A DNA stretch of 64,000 bases from Mycolicibacterium duvalii. Lineage in GTDB: Bacteria; Actinomycetota; Actinomycetes; Mycobacteriales; Mycobacteriaceae. Below are positions 56,140 through 63,076 of this stretch, one piece after another. The stretch is taken from NCBI RefSeq assembly GCF_010726645.1, contig NZ_AP022563.1, forward strand, positions 434,001 through 498,000, given 5' to 3'. The notes beneath the pieces are model-generated. The model was given only the letters and a program-made list of their open reading frames with translations. It ran no database searches and had not been told where the DNA came from. The number at the start of each line of letters is the position of its first letter. Position 1 is the first letter of the stretch. A program made the translations under genes and the position numbers.

Positions 56140-57597
56140 TCACGCTCCGTCCCCGTGGGTGGCCACGGCGATCGACTTGGTCTGGGTGTAGCCGTCGATG
56201 CCCTCGGCGCCGAGTTCGCGCCCGTATCCGCTGGCTTTGACGCCTCCGAACGGCGCGAAGGGGTCCATCGGGTAACCCTGATTGACGCCGAACGTGCCGG
56301 TGCGGATCGCCGCGGCCACCCGCAGGCCGCGTTCGTCGTCGGCGGTGAACACCGAACCGGCCAGTCCGTAGTCGGAGTCGTTGGCGATGCCGACCGCATC
56401 AGCGGTGTCGCGGTAGGGGATCACGGTGAGCACCGGGCCGAAGATCTCTTCGCGTGCGATGGCCATCGCGTTGTCGGCCTGGTCGAACAGGGTCGGCTTG
56501 ACATACCAGCCGCGGTCGAGCCCGGCGGGCATGCCGGTCCCGCCCACCACGACGCGTGCACCATCGCGCACGCCCTGCTCGAGATACCCGGTGACCCGCT
56601 GTTGTTGGCGTCGCGAGACCAGCGGGCCCATCTGGGTCGCCGGATCGGCAGGGTCCCCGACGATCAACGTGCTCATCTCGGCGGCCAGCGCGTCGGTGAA
56701 CTCCGCAGCCCGGGTCTGGGGAACCAAGATGCGGGTCAACGCATTACAGATCTGACCGCTGTTGGACAGGCTGGCCGACCGCACCCCGGCGGCGACCGCG
56801 CCCGGATCAGCATCGTCGAGCACGACGGCCGCCGACTTGCCGCCCAGCTCCAGGCTGACGCGCTTCAAATCCGCGGCGCACGCGGTCGCGACCGCGCGGC
56901 CGGCTGCAGTCGACCCGGTGAACGACACCTTGTCCACGCCGGGATGGCGCACCAGGTACTCGCCCACGGCCCGGTCCCCGGGCAGCACGCTGACCACGCC
57001 CGGTGGCAGTCCGGCCTCGTCGATGATCTCGGCGAGCAACATCGCGTCGAGCGGCGACTCCGCGGCCGGCTTGAGCACGACCGCGCACCCGGCCAGTAGC
57101 GCCGGGATCAACTTGGTGGTGATCAGGAACTGCGGCATGTTCCATGGCACGATGGCGGCCACCACGCCGACGGGATCGTGATCGATGCGGATGTCGGAGC
57201 CGTAACGTCCCGCACGGGTCTCGCGCCAGGGATGGTTCTGCGCGAGATCGCAGAACGCGTCGATCATCGTCCACGGCAGGGCCACCTGGGCGCGCTGCGC
57301 GAAGCTCGTGGGCGCACCGATCTCCGCGGTGATCAGGTCGGCCATCTCGGGGCGGCGCAGGCCGTAGCGTTCGCCGAGGCGACGCACCAGGTCGATGCGC
57401 TCGGTGGGAGGAGTACGCGGCCACGGCCCGGCATCGAACGCCGAGCGTGCCGAAGCCACCGCGAGATCCACGTCGGCGGGGGCGGCCGCGGCGACCGAGG
57501 CCACCGTCGTCTCGGTGTGCGGGGAGATCACGTCGATGCGCCCGTCGGTGCTCGGCGCCTGCCACTTCCCCCCGATGAACAGCTCGTCGTGCCGCAC
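56140..57597 (-). CDS. aldehyde dehydrogenase family protein
   Basis: A 485-residue NAD(P)-dependent aldehyde dehydrogenase. GTG 57597 with GGAGGG seven bases upstream gives the usual length; GTG 57633 would add 12 residues without a ribosome site. Conserved: VAAIVPWNMPQFLI (substrate/cofactor), VSFTGSTAAGR, catalytic Glu in LELGGKSAAVVL, nucleophile Cys in NSGQICNALTR, and EEIFGPVLTVIPY. It converts an aldehyde to the acid ready for CoA activation. Divergent from the Rieske cassette across a gap with a MarR-type site, so both sides may be co-regulated. Confidence 0.95.
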   Translation of the reverse strand: MRHDELFIGGKWQAPSTDGRIDVISPHTETTVASVAAAAPADVDLAVASARSAFDAGPWPRTPPTERIDLVRRLGERYGLRRPEMADLITAEIGAPTSFAQRAQVALPWTMIDAFCDLAQNHPWRETRAGRYGSDIRIDHDPVGVVAAIVPWNMPQFLITTKLIPALLAGCAVVLKPAAESPLDAMLLAEIIDEAGLPPGVVSVLPGDRAVGEYLVRHPGVDKVSFTGSTAAGRAVATACAADLKRVSLELGGKSAAVVLDDADPGAVAAGVRSASLSNSGQICNALTRILVPQTRAAEFTDALAAEMSTLIVGDPADPATQMGPLVSRRQQQRVTGYLEQGVRDGARVVVGGTGMPAGLDRGWYVKPTLFDQADNAMAIAREEIFGPVLTVIPYRDTADAVGIANDSDYGLAGSVFTADDERGLRVAAAIRTGTFGVNQGYPMDPFAPFGGVKASGYGRELGAEGIDGYTQTKSIAVATHGDGA

Positions 57598-57637
57598 CTC
57601 GTCGCCCTCCGTTCCGTCCGGCGACCGTGCCACCGAG

Positions 57638-57660
57638 CAATATCAACTACTTGCGATTGA
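57638..57660. promoter_or_regulatory. MarR-type operator candidate in ALDH/Rieske gap
   Basis: Here CAATATCAACTACTTG matches, on the same strand, the reverse complement of the repeat at 61212-61230 except for a single G-to-C change, and similarity continues through ATT. Over the 14-base core TCAA-TACTTG it differs at three places. It sits between the divergent aldehyde dehydrogenase and Rieske genes. A TATACC box follows at 57672. Confidence 0.6.
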
Positions 57661-57800
57661 CGCGGTGAGCATATACCGTCGGCGATGTCGTCTCGACGCG
57701 AAATCCGAAAAGGCAGCTGCGCCTGATTGTTTGCCTGCGAGACTGGTCGGACCGGTTCGCGTGGACGACGCGGCAGTGATGGCAGCCCACAGGAGACGAC

Positions 57801-59066
57801 ATGCCCCGATTCCCCAAACCGGCCGAAGGCAGCTGGACAGAGCACTATCCGCAATTGGGGACAGGACCGGTGTCATACCAGGACTCGGTGGACCCCGAGT
57901 TCTATGAAGTCGAACGCCAGGCCGTCTTCAAGCGGGCGTGGCTGAATGTGGGCCGGGTCGAGCAGGTCCCGCGTAAGGGCAGCTACTTCACCAAGGAACT
58001 GAAGGTCGTCAACACCTCGATCATCGTCGTGCGAACCACCTCCGGTGAGGTCAAGGCGTACCACAACATCTGCCGGCACCGCGGCAACAAGCTGGTGTGG
58101 AACGAGATGCCCCTGGAGGAGACCAGCGGGGTGTGCCGGCAATTCACCTGCAAGTACCACGCCTGGCGCTACGACCTCGACGGCAACCTGACCTTCGTGC
58201 AGCAGGAGGGCGAGTTCTTCGACCTGGACAAGAGCCGCTACGGACTGGTGCCGGTGCACTGCGAGGTGTGGGAGGGCTTCATCTTCGTCAACTTCGCCAA
58301 ACAACCCGAACAGTCGCTGCGAGACTTCCTCGGCCCGATGATCCTCGGCCTCGAGGGCTACCCGTTCGACAAGATGACGTCACGGTTCCATTACCGCTCC
58401 GAGGTCAAGGCCAACTGGAAGCTCTACATGGACGCGTTCCAGGAGTTCTACCACGCGCCCGTACTGCATGCGAACCAGTCGCCGACCGCGTACTCGAAGG
58501 CCGCGGCCGAAGCCGGATTCGAGGCGCCGCACTACCGTATCGACGGCCCGCATCGGTTGGTCAGCACTTCCGGCGTGCGTGCGTGGGAGATGGCCGACGA
58601 GATGCGCAAACCGATCGAGGACATCTGCCAGAGTGGCCTTTTCGGCCCGTGGGACAAGCCGGATCTGGGGGAGATGCCCGAGGGTCTCAACCCGGCCAAA
58701 TGCGACCCCTGGGGTCTGGATTCGTTCCAGTTGTTCCCGAATTTCGTGATGCTGTTCTGGGGCCAGGGCTGGTACCTGACCTACCACTACTGGCCGACCT
58801 CCTTCAACACCCACATCTTCGAGGGCACCCTGTACTTCCCGCAGCCCCGCACGCCGCGGGAGCGCATCGCCCAGGAGCTGGCGGCGGTGTCGTTCAAGGA
58901 GTACGGCCTGCAGGACGCGAATACCCTGGAGGCCACTCAGTCGATGATCGAATCCCGCGTGCTCGATGACTTCGTGCTCTGCGACCAGGAAGTGCTGATC
59001 CGACACCTGCACGCCGAGACCGCCGCGTGGGTCGAGGACTACCGGAACAAGACGGCGGGGGTGTGA
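57801..59066 (+). CDS. Rieske non-heme iron oxygenase, alpha subunit (second copy)
   Basis: A 421-residue Rieske oxygenase with ATG 57801 and AGGAGA upstream. Cluster ligands Cys91, His93 (CRHRGNK), Cys117 and His120 (CKYHAWRY); iron ligands His218 and His223 in DAFQEFYHAPVLH and Asp372 in QDANTLE. Strongly similar over its full length to the copies at 29884 and 63077, but without the charged C-terminal tail of the former. First gene of a cassette with the small protein and amidohydrolase, the same order as in the left arm. Electron supply from the reductase at 61240 is likely. Confidence 0.95.
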   Translation: MPRFPKPAEGSWTEHYPQLGTGPVSYQDSVDPEFYEVERQAVFKRAWLNVGRVEQVPRKGSYFTKELKVVNTSIIVVRTTSGEVKAYHNICRHRGNKLVWNEMPLEETSGVCRQFTCKYHAWRYDLDGNLTFVQQEGEFFDLDKSRYGLVPVHCEVWEGFIFVNFAKQPEQSLRDFLGPMILGLEGYPFDKMTSRFHYRSEVKANWKLYMDAFQEFYHAPVLHANQSPTAYSKAAAEAGFEAPHYRIDGPHRLVSTSGVRAWEMADEMRKPIEDICQSGLFGPWDKPDLGEMPEGLNPAKCDPWGLDSFQLFPNFVMLFWGQGWYLTYHYWPTSFNTHIFEGTLYFPQPRTPRERIAQELAAVSFKEYGLQDANTLEATQSMIESRVLDDFVLCDQEVLIRHLHAETAAWVEDYRNKTAGV

Positions 59067-59068
59067 GC

Positions 59069-59413
59069 ATGGACGCGCCGACCAGCACCGCGAAGCTGCC
59101 CGCCGAGTTCGCCGACCTCGAACAGTTCGCCGACTGGTGCCTGGCCTCCGAGCCGGAGCGCTACGCCAAGCGGCTGGGCAGCTCGATGCGCGACATGCAG
59201 GCCTTCTACGACGCCATCACGCCCCGGGCGGAAGAGGCGATCGCGTACTGCGACAAGTTCGCGCTCGACGACCTGCCCGACGACGTCGTGAACCTGATGC
59301 GCCTGCTCTACTCGATGATCCAGGTGTCGTTCCCGGTCGAGTGCTGGAAGCAGCCCAAGGTCCCCGACTCCGGTGCGACGACGCTGGACTGCGACGCCGA
59401 ACCCGTGCCGTGA
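59069..59413 (+). CDS. small conserved protein of Rieske cassette (second copy)
   Basis: A 114-residue homologue of the 109-residue protein at 29562. ATG 59069 (or GTG 59063, overlapping the Rieske stop). Shared features: LPAEFADLEQFADWCLASEPERY, SMRDMQAFYDA, and SFPVECWKQPKVPDSGA, with Trp-Cys and WKQP the most conspicuous. Charged, probably helical and soluble. No known family is recognised. Its stop overlaps the amidohydrolase start (GTGA), so the three products are made in step. Conservation in two independent cassettes argues that it is required for the oxygenase or the product hydrolase. Confidence 0.88.
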   Translation: MDAPTSTAKLPAEFADLEQFADWCLASEPERYAKRLGSSMRDMQAFYDAITPRAEEAIAYCDKFALDDLPDDVVNLMRLLYSMIQVSFPVECWKQPKVPDSGATTLDCDAEPVP

Positions 59414-60666
59414 CGACCACGGTCATCCGGGCGGCGCGGTGGGCCGACGTCGACGCCGGCGAGGTGCGGGGGCCGGTCACCGTCGTGGTCGTCGACAATC
59501 GCATCTCGGCAGTGAATCCCGATGTGGCCCCGCAGGACTGCGAGGTCGTCGATCTCGGTGACGTGACCTTGCTGCCGGGGCTGATGGACATGGAGCTCAA
59601 CCTGCTCATCGGCGGGCCCGGCGGGCCGGAAGGGTTGCCCAGCCCGATGCACGGGGTGCAGGACGATCCGGTGTACCGGACGCTGCGGGCCGCGGTGAAT
59701 GCGCGCACCACCCTCGAAGCCGGCTTCACCACGGTGCGCAACCTCGGGCTGATGGTCAAGACGGGCGGGTACCTGCTCGACGTGGCCTTACAGCGGGCCA
59801 TCGACCAGGGCTGGCACGTCGGGCCGCGGATCTATCCGGCCGGACACGCCGTCACACCGTACGGCGGTCACCTCGACCCGACCGTGTTTCAGCGCCTCGC
59901 GCCGGGCATCATGCCGCTGTCGGTGGCCGAGGGAATCGCCAACGGCGTCGACGACGTCCGGGCCTGCGTGCGCTATCAGATCCGCCACGGCGCGAAGCTG
60001 ATCAAGGTGTCTGCCTCGGGCGGGGTGATGTCGCACAGCACCGCACCCGGCGCGCAACAGTATTCGGACGAGGAGTTCGCCGCGATCGCCGACGAGGCGC
60101 ACCGTGCCGGAGTGCGGGTGGCCGCCCATGCGGTGGGCGACAGCGCGATTCGCGCGTGCATCCGGGCCGGCATCGACTGCATCGAGCACGGCTTCCTCGC
60201 CAGTGACGACACCATCCAGATGATGGTCGACCACGGAACGTTCCTGGTGTCGACGACCTACCTGACCGAGGCCATGGCCATCGACCGCATCGCCCCGGAA
60301 CTGCGCAAGAAAGCCGAGACGGTGTTCCCGCAGGCCCAGGCGATGCTGCCGAAGGCGATCGCGGCCGGAGTCCGCATCGCCTGTGGCACCGACGCCCCGG
60401 CGGTGCCACACGGACAGAACGCCAAGGAGTTGGGTGCGCTGGTCAAGCGCGGCATGACCCCGATGCAGGCGCTCCGTGCGGCGACGGTCACCAGCGCTGA
60501 GCTCATCGAGGCCGACGACGAACTCGGGCGGCTGGCCGACGGGTATCTCGCCGACATCGTGGCGGTCGCCGGGGACCCGTCTCAGGACATCACCGCCACC
60601 CTCGATGTGCGCTTCGTGATGAAAGACGGTGCGGTGGTCAAGCACGACACCGGCGAGCAGGGCTAA
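59410..60666 (+). CDS. amidohydrolase-superfamily protein with ExN in place of HxH (second copy)
   Basis: A 418-residue cyclic amidohydrolase, paralogue of 28273-29559. Metal-site motif one reads PGLMDMELN with Glu62 and Asn64 at the usual two His positions; KLIKVSASGGVMS, RVAAHAVG, CIEHGF and CGTDAPAVPHG keep the Lys, two His and Asp. GGHLDPT and YADIVAVAGDP-type C-terminal strands are also preserved. It would open a cyclic amide, imide, lactone or ether. GTG start overlaps the small-protein stop. The MarR gene follows nine bases later, so the regulator is likely in the same transcript. Confidence 0.9.
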   Translation: MTTTVIRAARWADVDAGEVRGPVTVVVVDNRISAVNPDVAPQDCEVVDLGDVTLLPGLMDMELNLLIGGPGGPEGLPSPMHGVQDDPVYRTLRAAVNARTTLEAGFTTVRNLGLMVKTGGYLLDVALQRAIDQGWHVGPRIYPAGHAVTPYGGHLDPTVFQRLAPGIMPLSVAEGIANGVDDVRACVRYQIRHGAKLIKVSASGGVMSHSTAPGAQQYSDEEFAAIADEAHRAGVRVAAHAVGDSAIRACIRAGIDCIEHGFLASDDTIQMMVDHGTFLVSTTYLTEAMAIDRIAPELRKKAETVFPQAQAMLPKAIAAGVRIACGTDAPAVPHGQNAKELGALVKRGMTPMQALRAATVTSAELIEADDELGRLADGYLADIVAVAGDPSQDITATLDVRFVMKDGAVVKHDTGEQG

Positions 60667-60675
60667 CGTCGAGAC

Positions 60676-61152
60676 ATGGCGGCACGTGACGGGGCTGGTG
60701 TGGAGCTCACGAACAACATCCTGTGGTTGCTGAAGCAGGCCTTCTACTTCTCGCTGACCAGCGTGAACGAAGCCGTCGGCGACCATGGCGTCAGTACCGC
60801 GCAGATCGGTGTCCTGCGGCAACTGTCCAACGAGCCGGGGCTTTCGGGCGCGGAACTGGCTCGTCGTCTGCTGATCAGTCCGCAGGGGGTGCAGCTCGCC
60901 CTGACCGCGTTGGAGAAGCGCGGTCTGGTGGAGCGCAAGCAGAATCCCGCCCATGGACGCATCCTGCAGGCCTTCCTGACCGACCAGGGACGTCAGGTCG
61001 CGGCGGCGGTGGTCAACGACGCGATCACCGCGCACGACAAGGTTTTCGGCGTGCTGTCGAAGTCCGAGCAGCAGACCCTGCGGGAGCTGCTCGCCCGCGT
61101 CGTCGAGCAGGGCACGGGGCATCAGCTCTACACCGACCACGTCGACCCCTGA
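60676..61152 (+). CDS. MarR-family transcriptional regulator
   Basis: A 158-residue MarR protein, ATG 60676. Winged-helix: VSTAQIGVLRQLSNEPGLSGAELARRLLISPQGVQLALTALEKRGLVERKQNPAHGRILQAFLTDQGRQVAAAV, with the wing arginine-containing loop HGR. Located between the Rieske cassette and the reductase/SDR/Rieske genes. Two direct copies of a CAAGTACTTG palindrome just downstream, and a near copy at 57638, make both units candidate targets. A ring-derived acid or CoA ester would be the expected inducer. Confidence 0.93.
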   Translation: MAARDGAGVELTNNILWLLKQAFYFSLTSVNEAVGDHGVSTAQIGVLRQLSNEPGLSGAELARRLLISPQGVQLALTALEKRGLVERKQNPAHGRILQAFLTDQGRQVAAAVVNDAITAHDKVFGVLSKSEQQTLRELLARVVEQGTGHQLYTDHVDP

Positions 61153-61191
61153 TCGTCAACCACCGTGGGCGCACGGGGCGATTCGCGGCAG

Positions 61192-61225
61192 TGACAAGTA
61201 CTTGAGGTTAATGACAAGTACTTGA
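61192..61225. promoter_or_regulatory. tandem MarR-type operator repeats with promoter
   Basis: Two direct copies of TGACAAGTACTTGA (61192-61205 and 61212-61225), each containing the 10-base palindrome CAAGTACTTG, are spaced 20 bases centre to centre, two helical turns. They lie 15 bases or more ahead of the reductase ATG 61240. A TTGAGG/GATATT pair (61202 and 61224, 16-base spacer) overlaps the sites, suggesting near-leaderless transcription. Confidence 0.7.
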
Positions 61226-61239
61226 TATTGTGGCGAGCG

Positions 61240-62268
61240 ATGGCCGAGAATCTCACCACCGAAGGATTCGCACCGCTTCGCATCAAGCAGGTGGTCCGCG
61301 AGACCTGCGATGCCGTCTCCTTGGTGCTCGACGTGCCCGAGGACTGCTCGCACCGTTTCCGGTACAAAGCCGGACAGTTTCTGACCCTGTTAGTCAGCGT
61401 CGAGGGACGCGACCTGCGGCGCTGCTATTCGATGTCCTCGGCGCCGCTCGAAGACGAGCTCCGCATCACCGTCAAACGCGATCCCGGCGGCGTGGTCTCG
61501 AACTGGCTCAACGACACCGCCACCGCGGGCAGCGAGCTGCAGGCCGCCCCGCCCGAAGGGAAATTCGTTCTCGACGAGGGGGTTTCGGCCACCGCGCCAC
61601 TGATCGCCTTCGCCGGCGGCAGCGGGATCACCCCGATCATGTCCCTGGTGCGTACGGTGCTGGCAGACTCCGAGCGGCCGGTGAAACTGTTCTACGCCAA
61701 CCGCGGCCGCAGTTCGGTGATCTTCTCCGACGCGCTCGAGCAACTGGCCGACGCCTATCCCGACCGGCTGACCGTACGGCACCATTTCGACGAGGACGCC
61801 GGTGTGGTCAGCCCCGAGACGATCGACTCCTTCGCGGGAGACAGCGCAGCCGGCCACTTCTTCATCTGCGGGCCGACCCCGTTCATGGACACCGTGGAGA
61901 ACGCCCTGTTGTCGGCCGGGGTGACGAAGGACCGCCTGCACCTGGAGCGGTTCACCGTCGCCGAGATCCCAGTCGATGCTGCCGAGACCCAGGACACCGA
62001 AGAGGTCGTCATCGAACTGGACCGCAAGAAGACCGTGGCGGCCTACCGCAAGGGCGATACGCTGCTACAGGTCGCGCGCTCGGCGGGCCTGCGGGCGCCG
62101 TATTCCTGTGAAACAGGTTCGTGCGGAACGTGTATGGCGCGCATCGTCGAAGGCAGCGCGCGCATGGTCAACAATGACGCGCTCGATGATGACGAGGTCG
62201 CCGAGGGTTGGGTGGTGTCCTGTCAGGCATTGCCGACCAGCCCTCGAGTGCACATGATCTACGAGTAG
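61240..62268 (+). CDS. ferredoxin-NAD(P)H reductase component of Rieske oxygenase (KshB/HmpC-like)
   Basis: A 342-residue three-domain reductase. FAD domain RCYSMSSAP at residues 61-69, NAD domain FAGGSGITPIMS and FICGPTPFMDTVENAL, and a C-terminal plant-type 2Fe-2S domain with Cys290, Cys295, Cys298 and Cys328 (C-x4-C-x2-C-x29-C). It takes electrons from NAD(P)H to a Rieske oxygenase, as KshB does for 3-ketosteroid 9-alpha-hydroxylase. It is the only such reductase in the window, so it probably serves all three Rieske proteins. ATG 61240 is chosen over TTG 61222, which lies in the operator. Confidence 0.95.
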   Translation: MAENLTTEGFAPLRIKQVVRETCDAVSLVLDVPEDCSHRFRYKAGQFLTLLVSVEGRDLRRCYSMSSAPLEDELRITVKRDPGGVVSNWLNDTATAGSELQAAPPEGKFVLDEGVSATAPLIAFAGGSGITPIMSLVRTVLADSERPVKLFYANRGRSSVIFSDALEQLADAYPDRLTVRHHFDEDAGVVSPETIDSFAGDSAAGHFFICGPTPFMDTVENALLSAGVTKDRLHLERFTVAEIPVDAAETQDTEEVVIELDRKKTVAAYRKGDTLLQVARSAGLRAPYSCETGSCGTCMARIVEGSARMVNNDALDDDEVAEGWVVSCQALPTSPRVHMIYE

Positions 62269-62275
62269 GAGCGAC

Positions 62276-63040
62276 ATGCCCAGTGATTCCCCGCAGTCGC
62301 GGGTTGCAGTGGTGACCGGAGGTGCCTCCGGGATGGGCGAGGCCAGTTGCCGCGAGCTCGGCAGGCGGGGACACAAGGTCGCTGTCCTCGATCTCAACGG
62401 TGACGCCGCCCAACGCGTCGCCGAGGAGCTGCGCGCCGACGGTATCACCGCGCTCGGTCTCGCGGTCGACGTCGTGGACCGGCCGGCCGTCGATGACGCA
62501 TTCGCCAAAGTTCGTACTGAACTCGGTCCGGTGCACATTCTGGTCACGAGCGCCGGCCTGGTGGACTTCGCGCCGTTCCTGGAGATCTCGCCGCAGAGCT
62601 GGCAGCGCCTCATCGACGTCAACCTCAACGGGACGTTCCACTGCGCGCAGGCCGCGATTCCCGACATGCTGGAAGCGGGGTGGGGTCGCATCGTGATGAT
62701 CTCGTCGTCCAGCGCGCAACGCGGCTCACCCGGGATGGCACATTACGCCGCATCGAAGGGCGGCTTGATCTCGCTCACGCGCTCACTGGCACGGGAATAC
62801 GGCCCGGCGGGTATCACGGTCAACAACATCCCGCCGTCGGGGATCGAGACGCCGATGCAGCACCAGTCGCAGGCGGCCGGCTACCTCCCCCCCAACGAGC
62901 AGATGGCTGCCAGCATCCCCGTCGGGCACCTCGGCACGGGAGCCGACATCGCCGCGGCCGTCGGCTTCCTGTGCTCTGCGGAAGCAGGTTTCATCACCGG
63001 TCAGACACTTGGTGTCAACGGAGGGTCGGTGATGGCATGA
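62276..63040 (+). CDS. SDR-family oxidoreductase
   Basis: A 254-residue classical SDR, ATG 62276 with AGGAG upstream. TGGASGMGEASC (cofactor), LDLNGD (NAD type), a TSAG in place of NNAG, catalytic SSSSAQR and YAASKGG, and FITGQTLGVNGGSVMA at the end. The Cys in the GMGEASC loop and the changed NAG motif are minor variations. It lies between the reductase and the third Rieske gene, so it could dehydrogenate the hydroxylated product (cis-diol or alcohol). Confidence 0.92.
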   Translation: MPSDSPQSRVAVVTGGASGMGEASCRELGRRGHKVAVLDLNGDAAQRVAEELRADGITALGLAVDVVDRPAVDDAFAKVRTELGPVHILVTSAGLVDFAPFLEISPQSWQRLIDVNLNGTFHCAQAAIPDMLEAGWGRIVMISSSSAQRGSPGMAHYAASKGGLISLTRSLAREYGPAGITVNNIPPSGIETPMQHQSQAAGYLPPNEQMAASIPVGHLGTGADIAAAVGFLCSAEAGFITGQTLGVNGGSVMA

Positions 63041-63076
63041 CAGGCGTCGACAGCGCACTACGACAGGGAGATTCAG

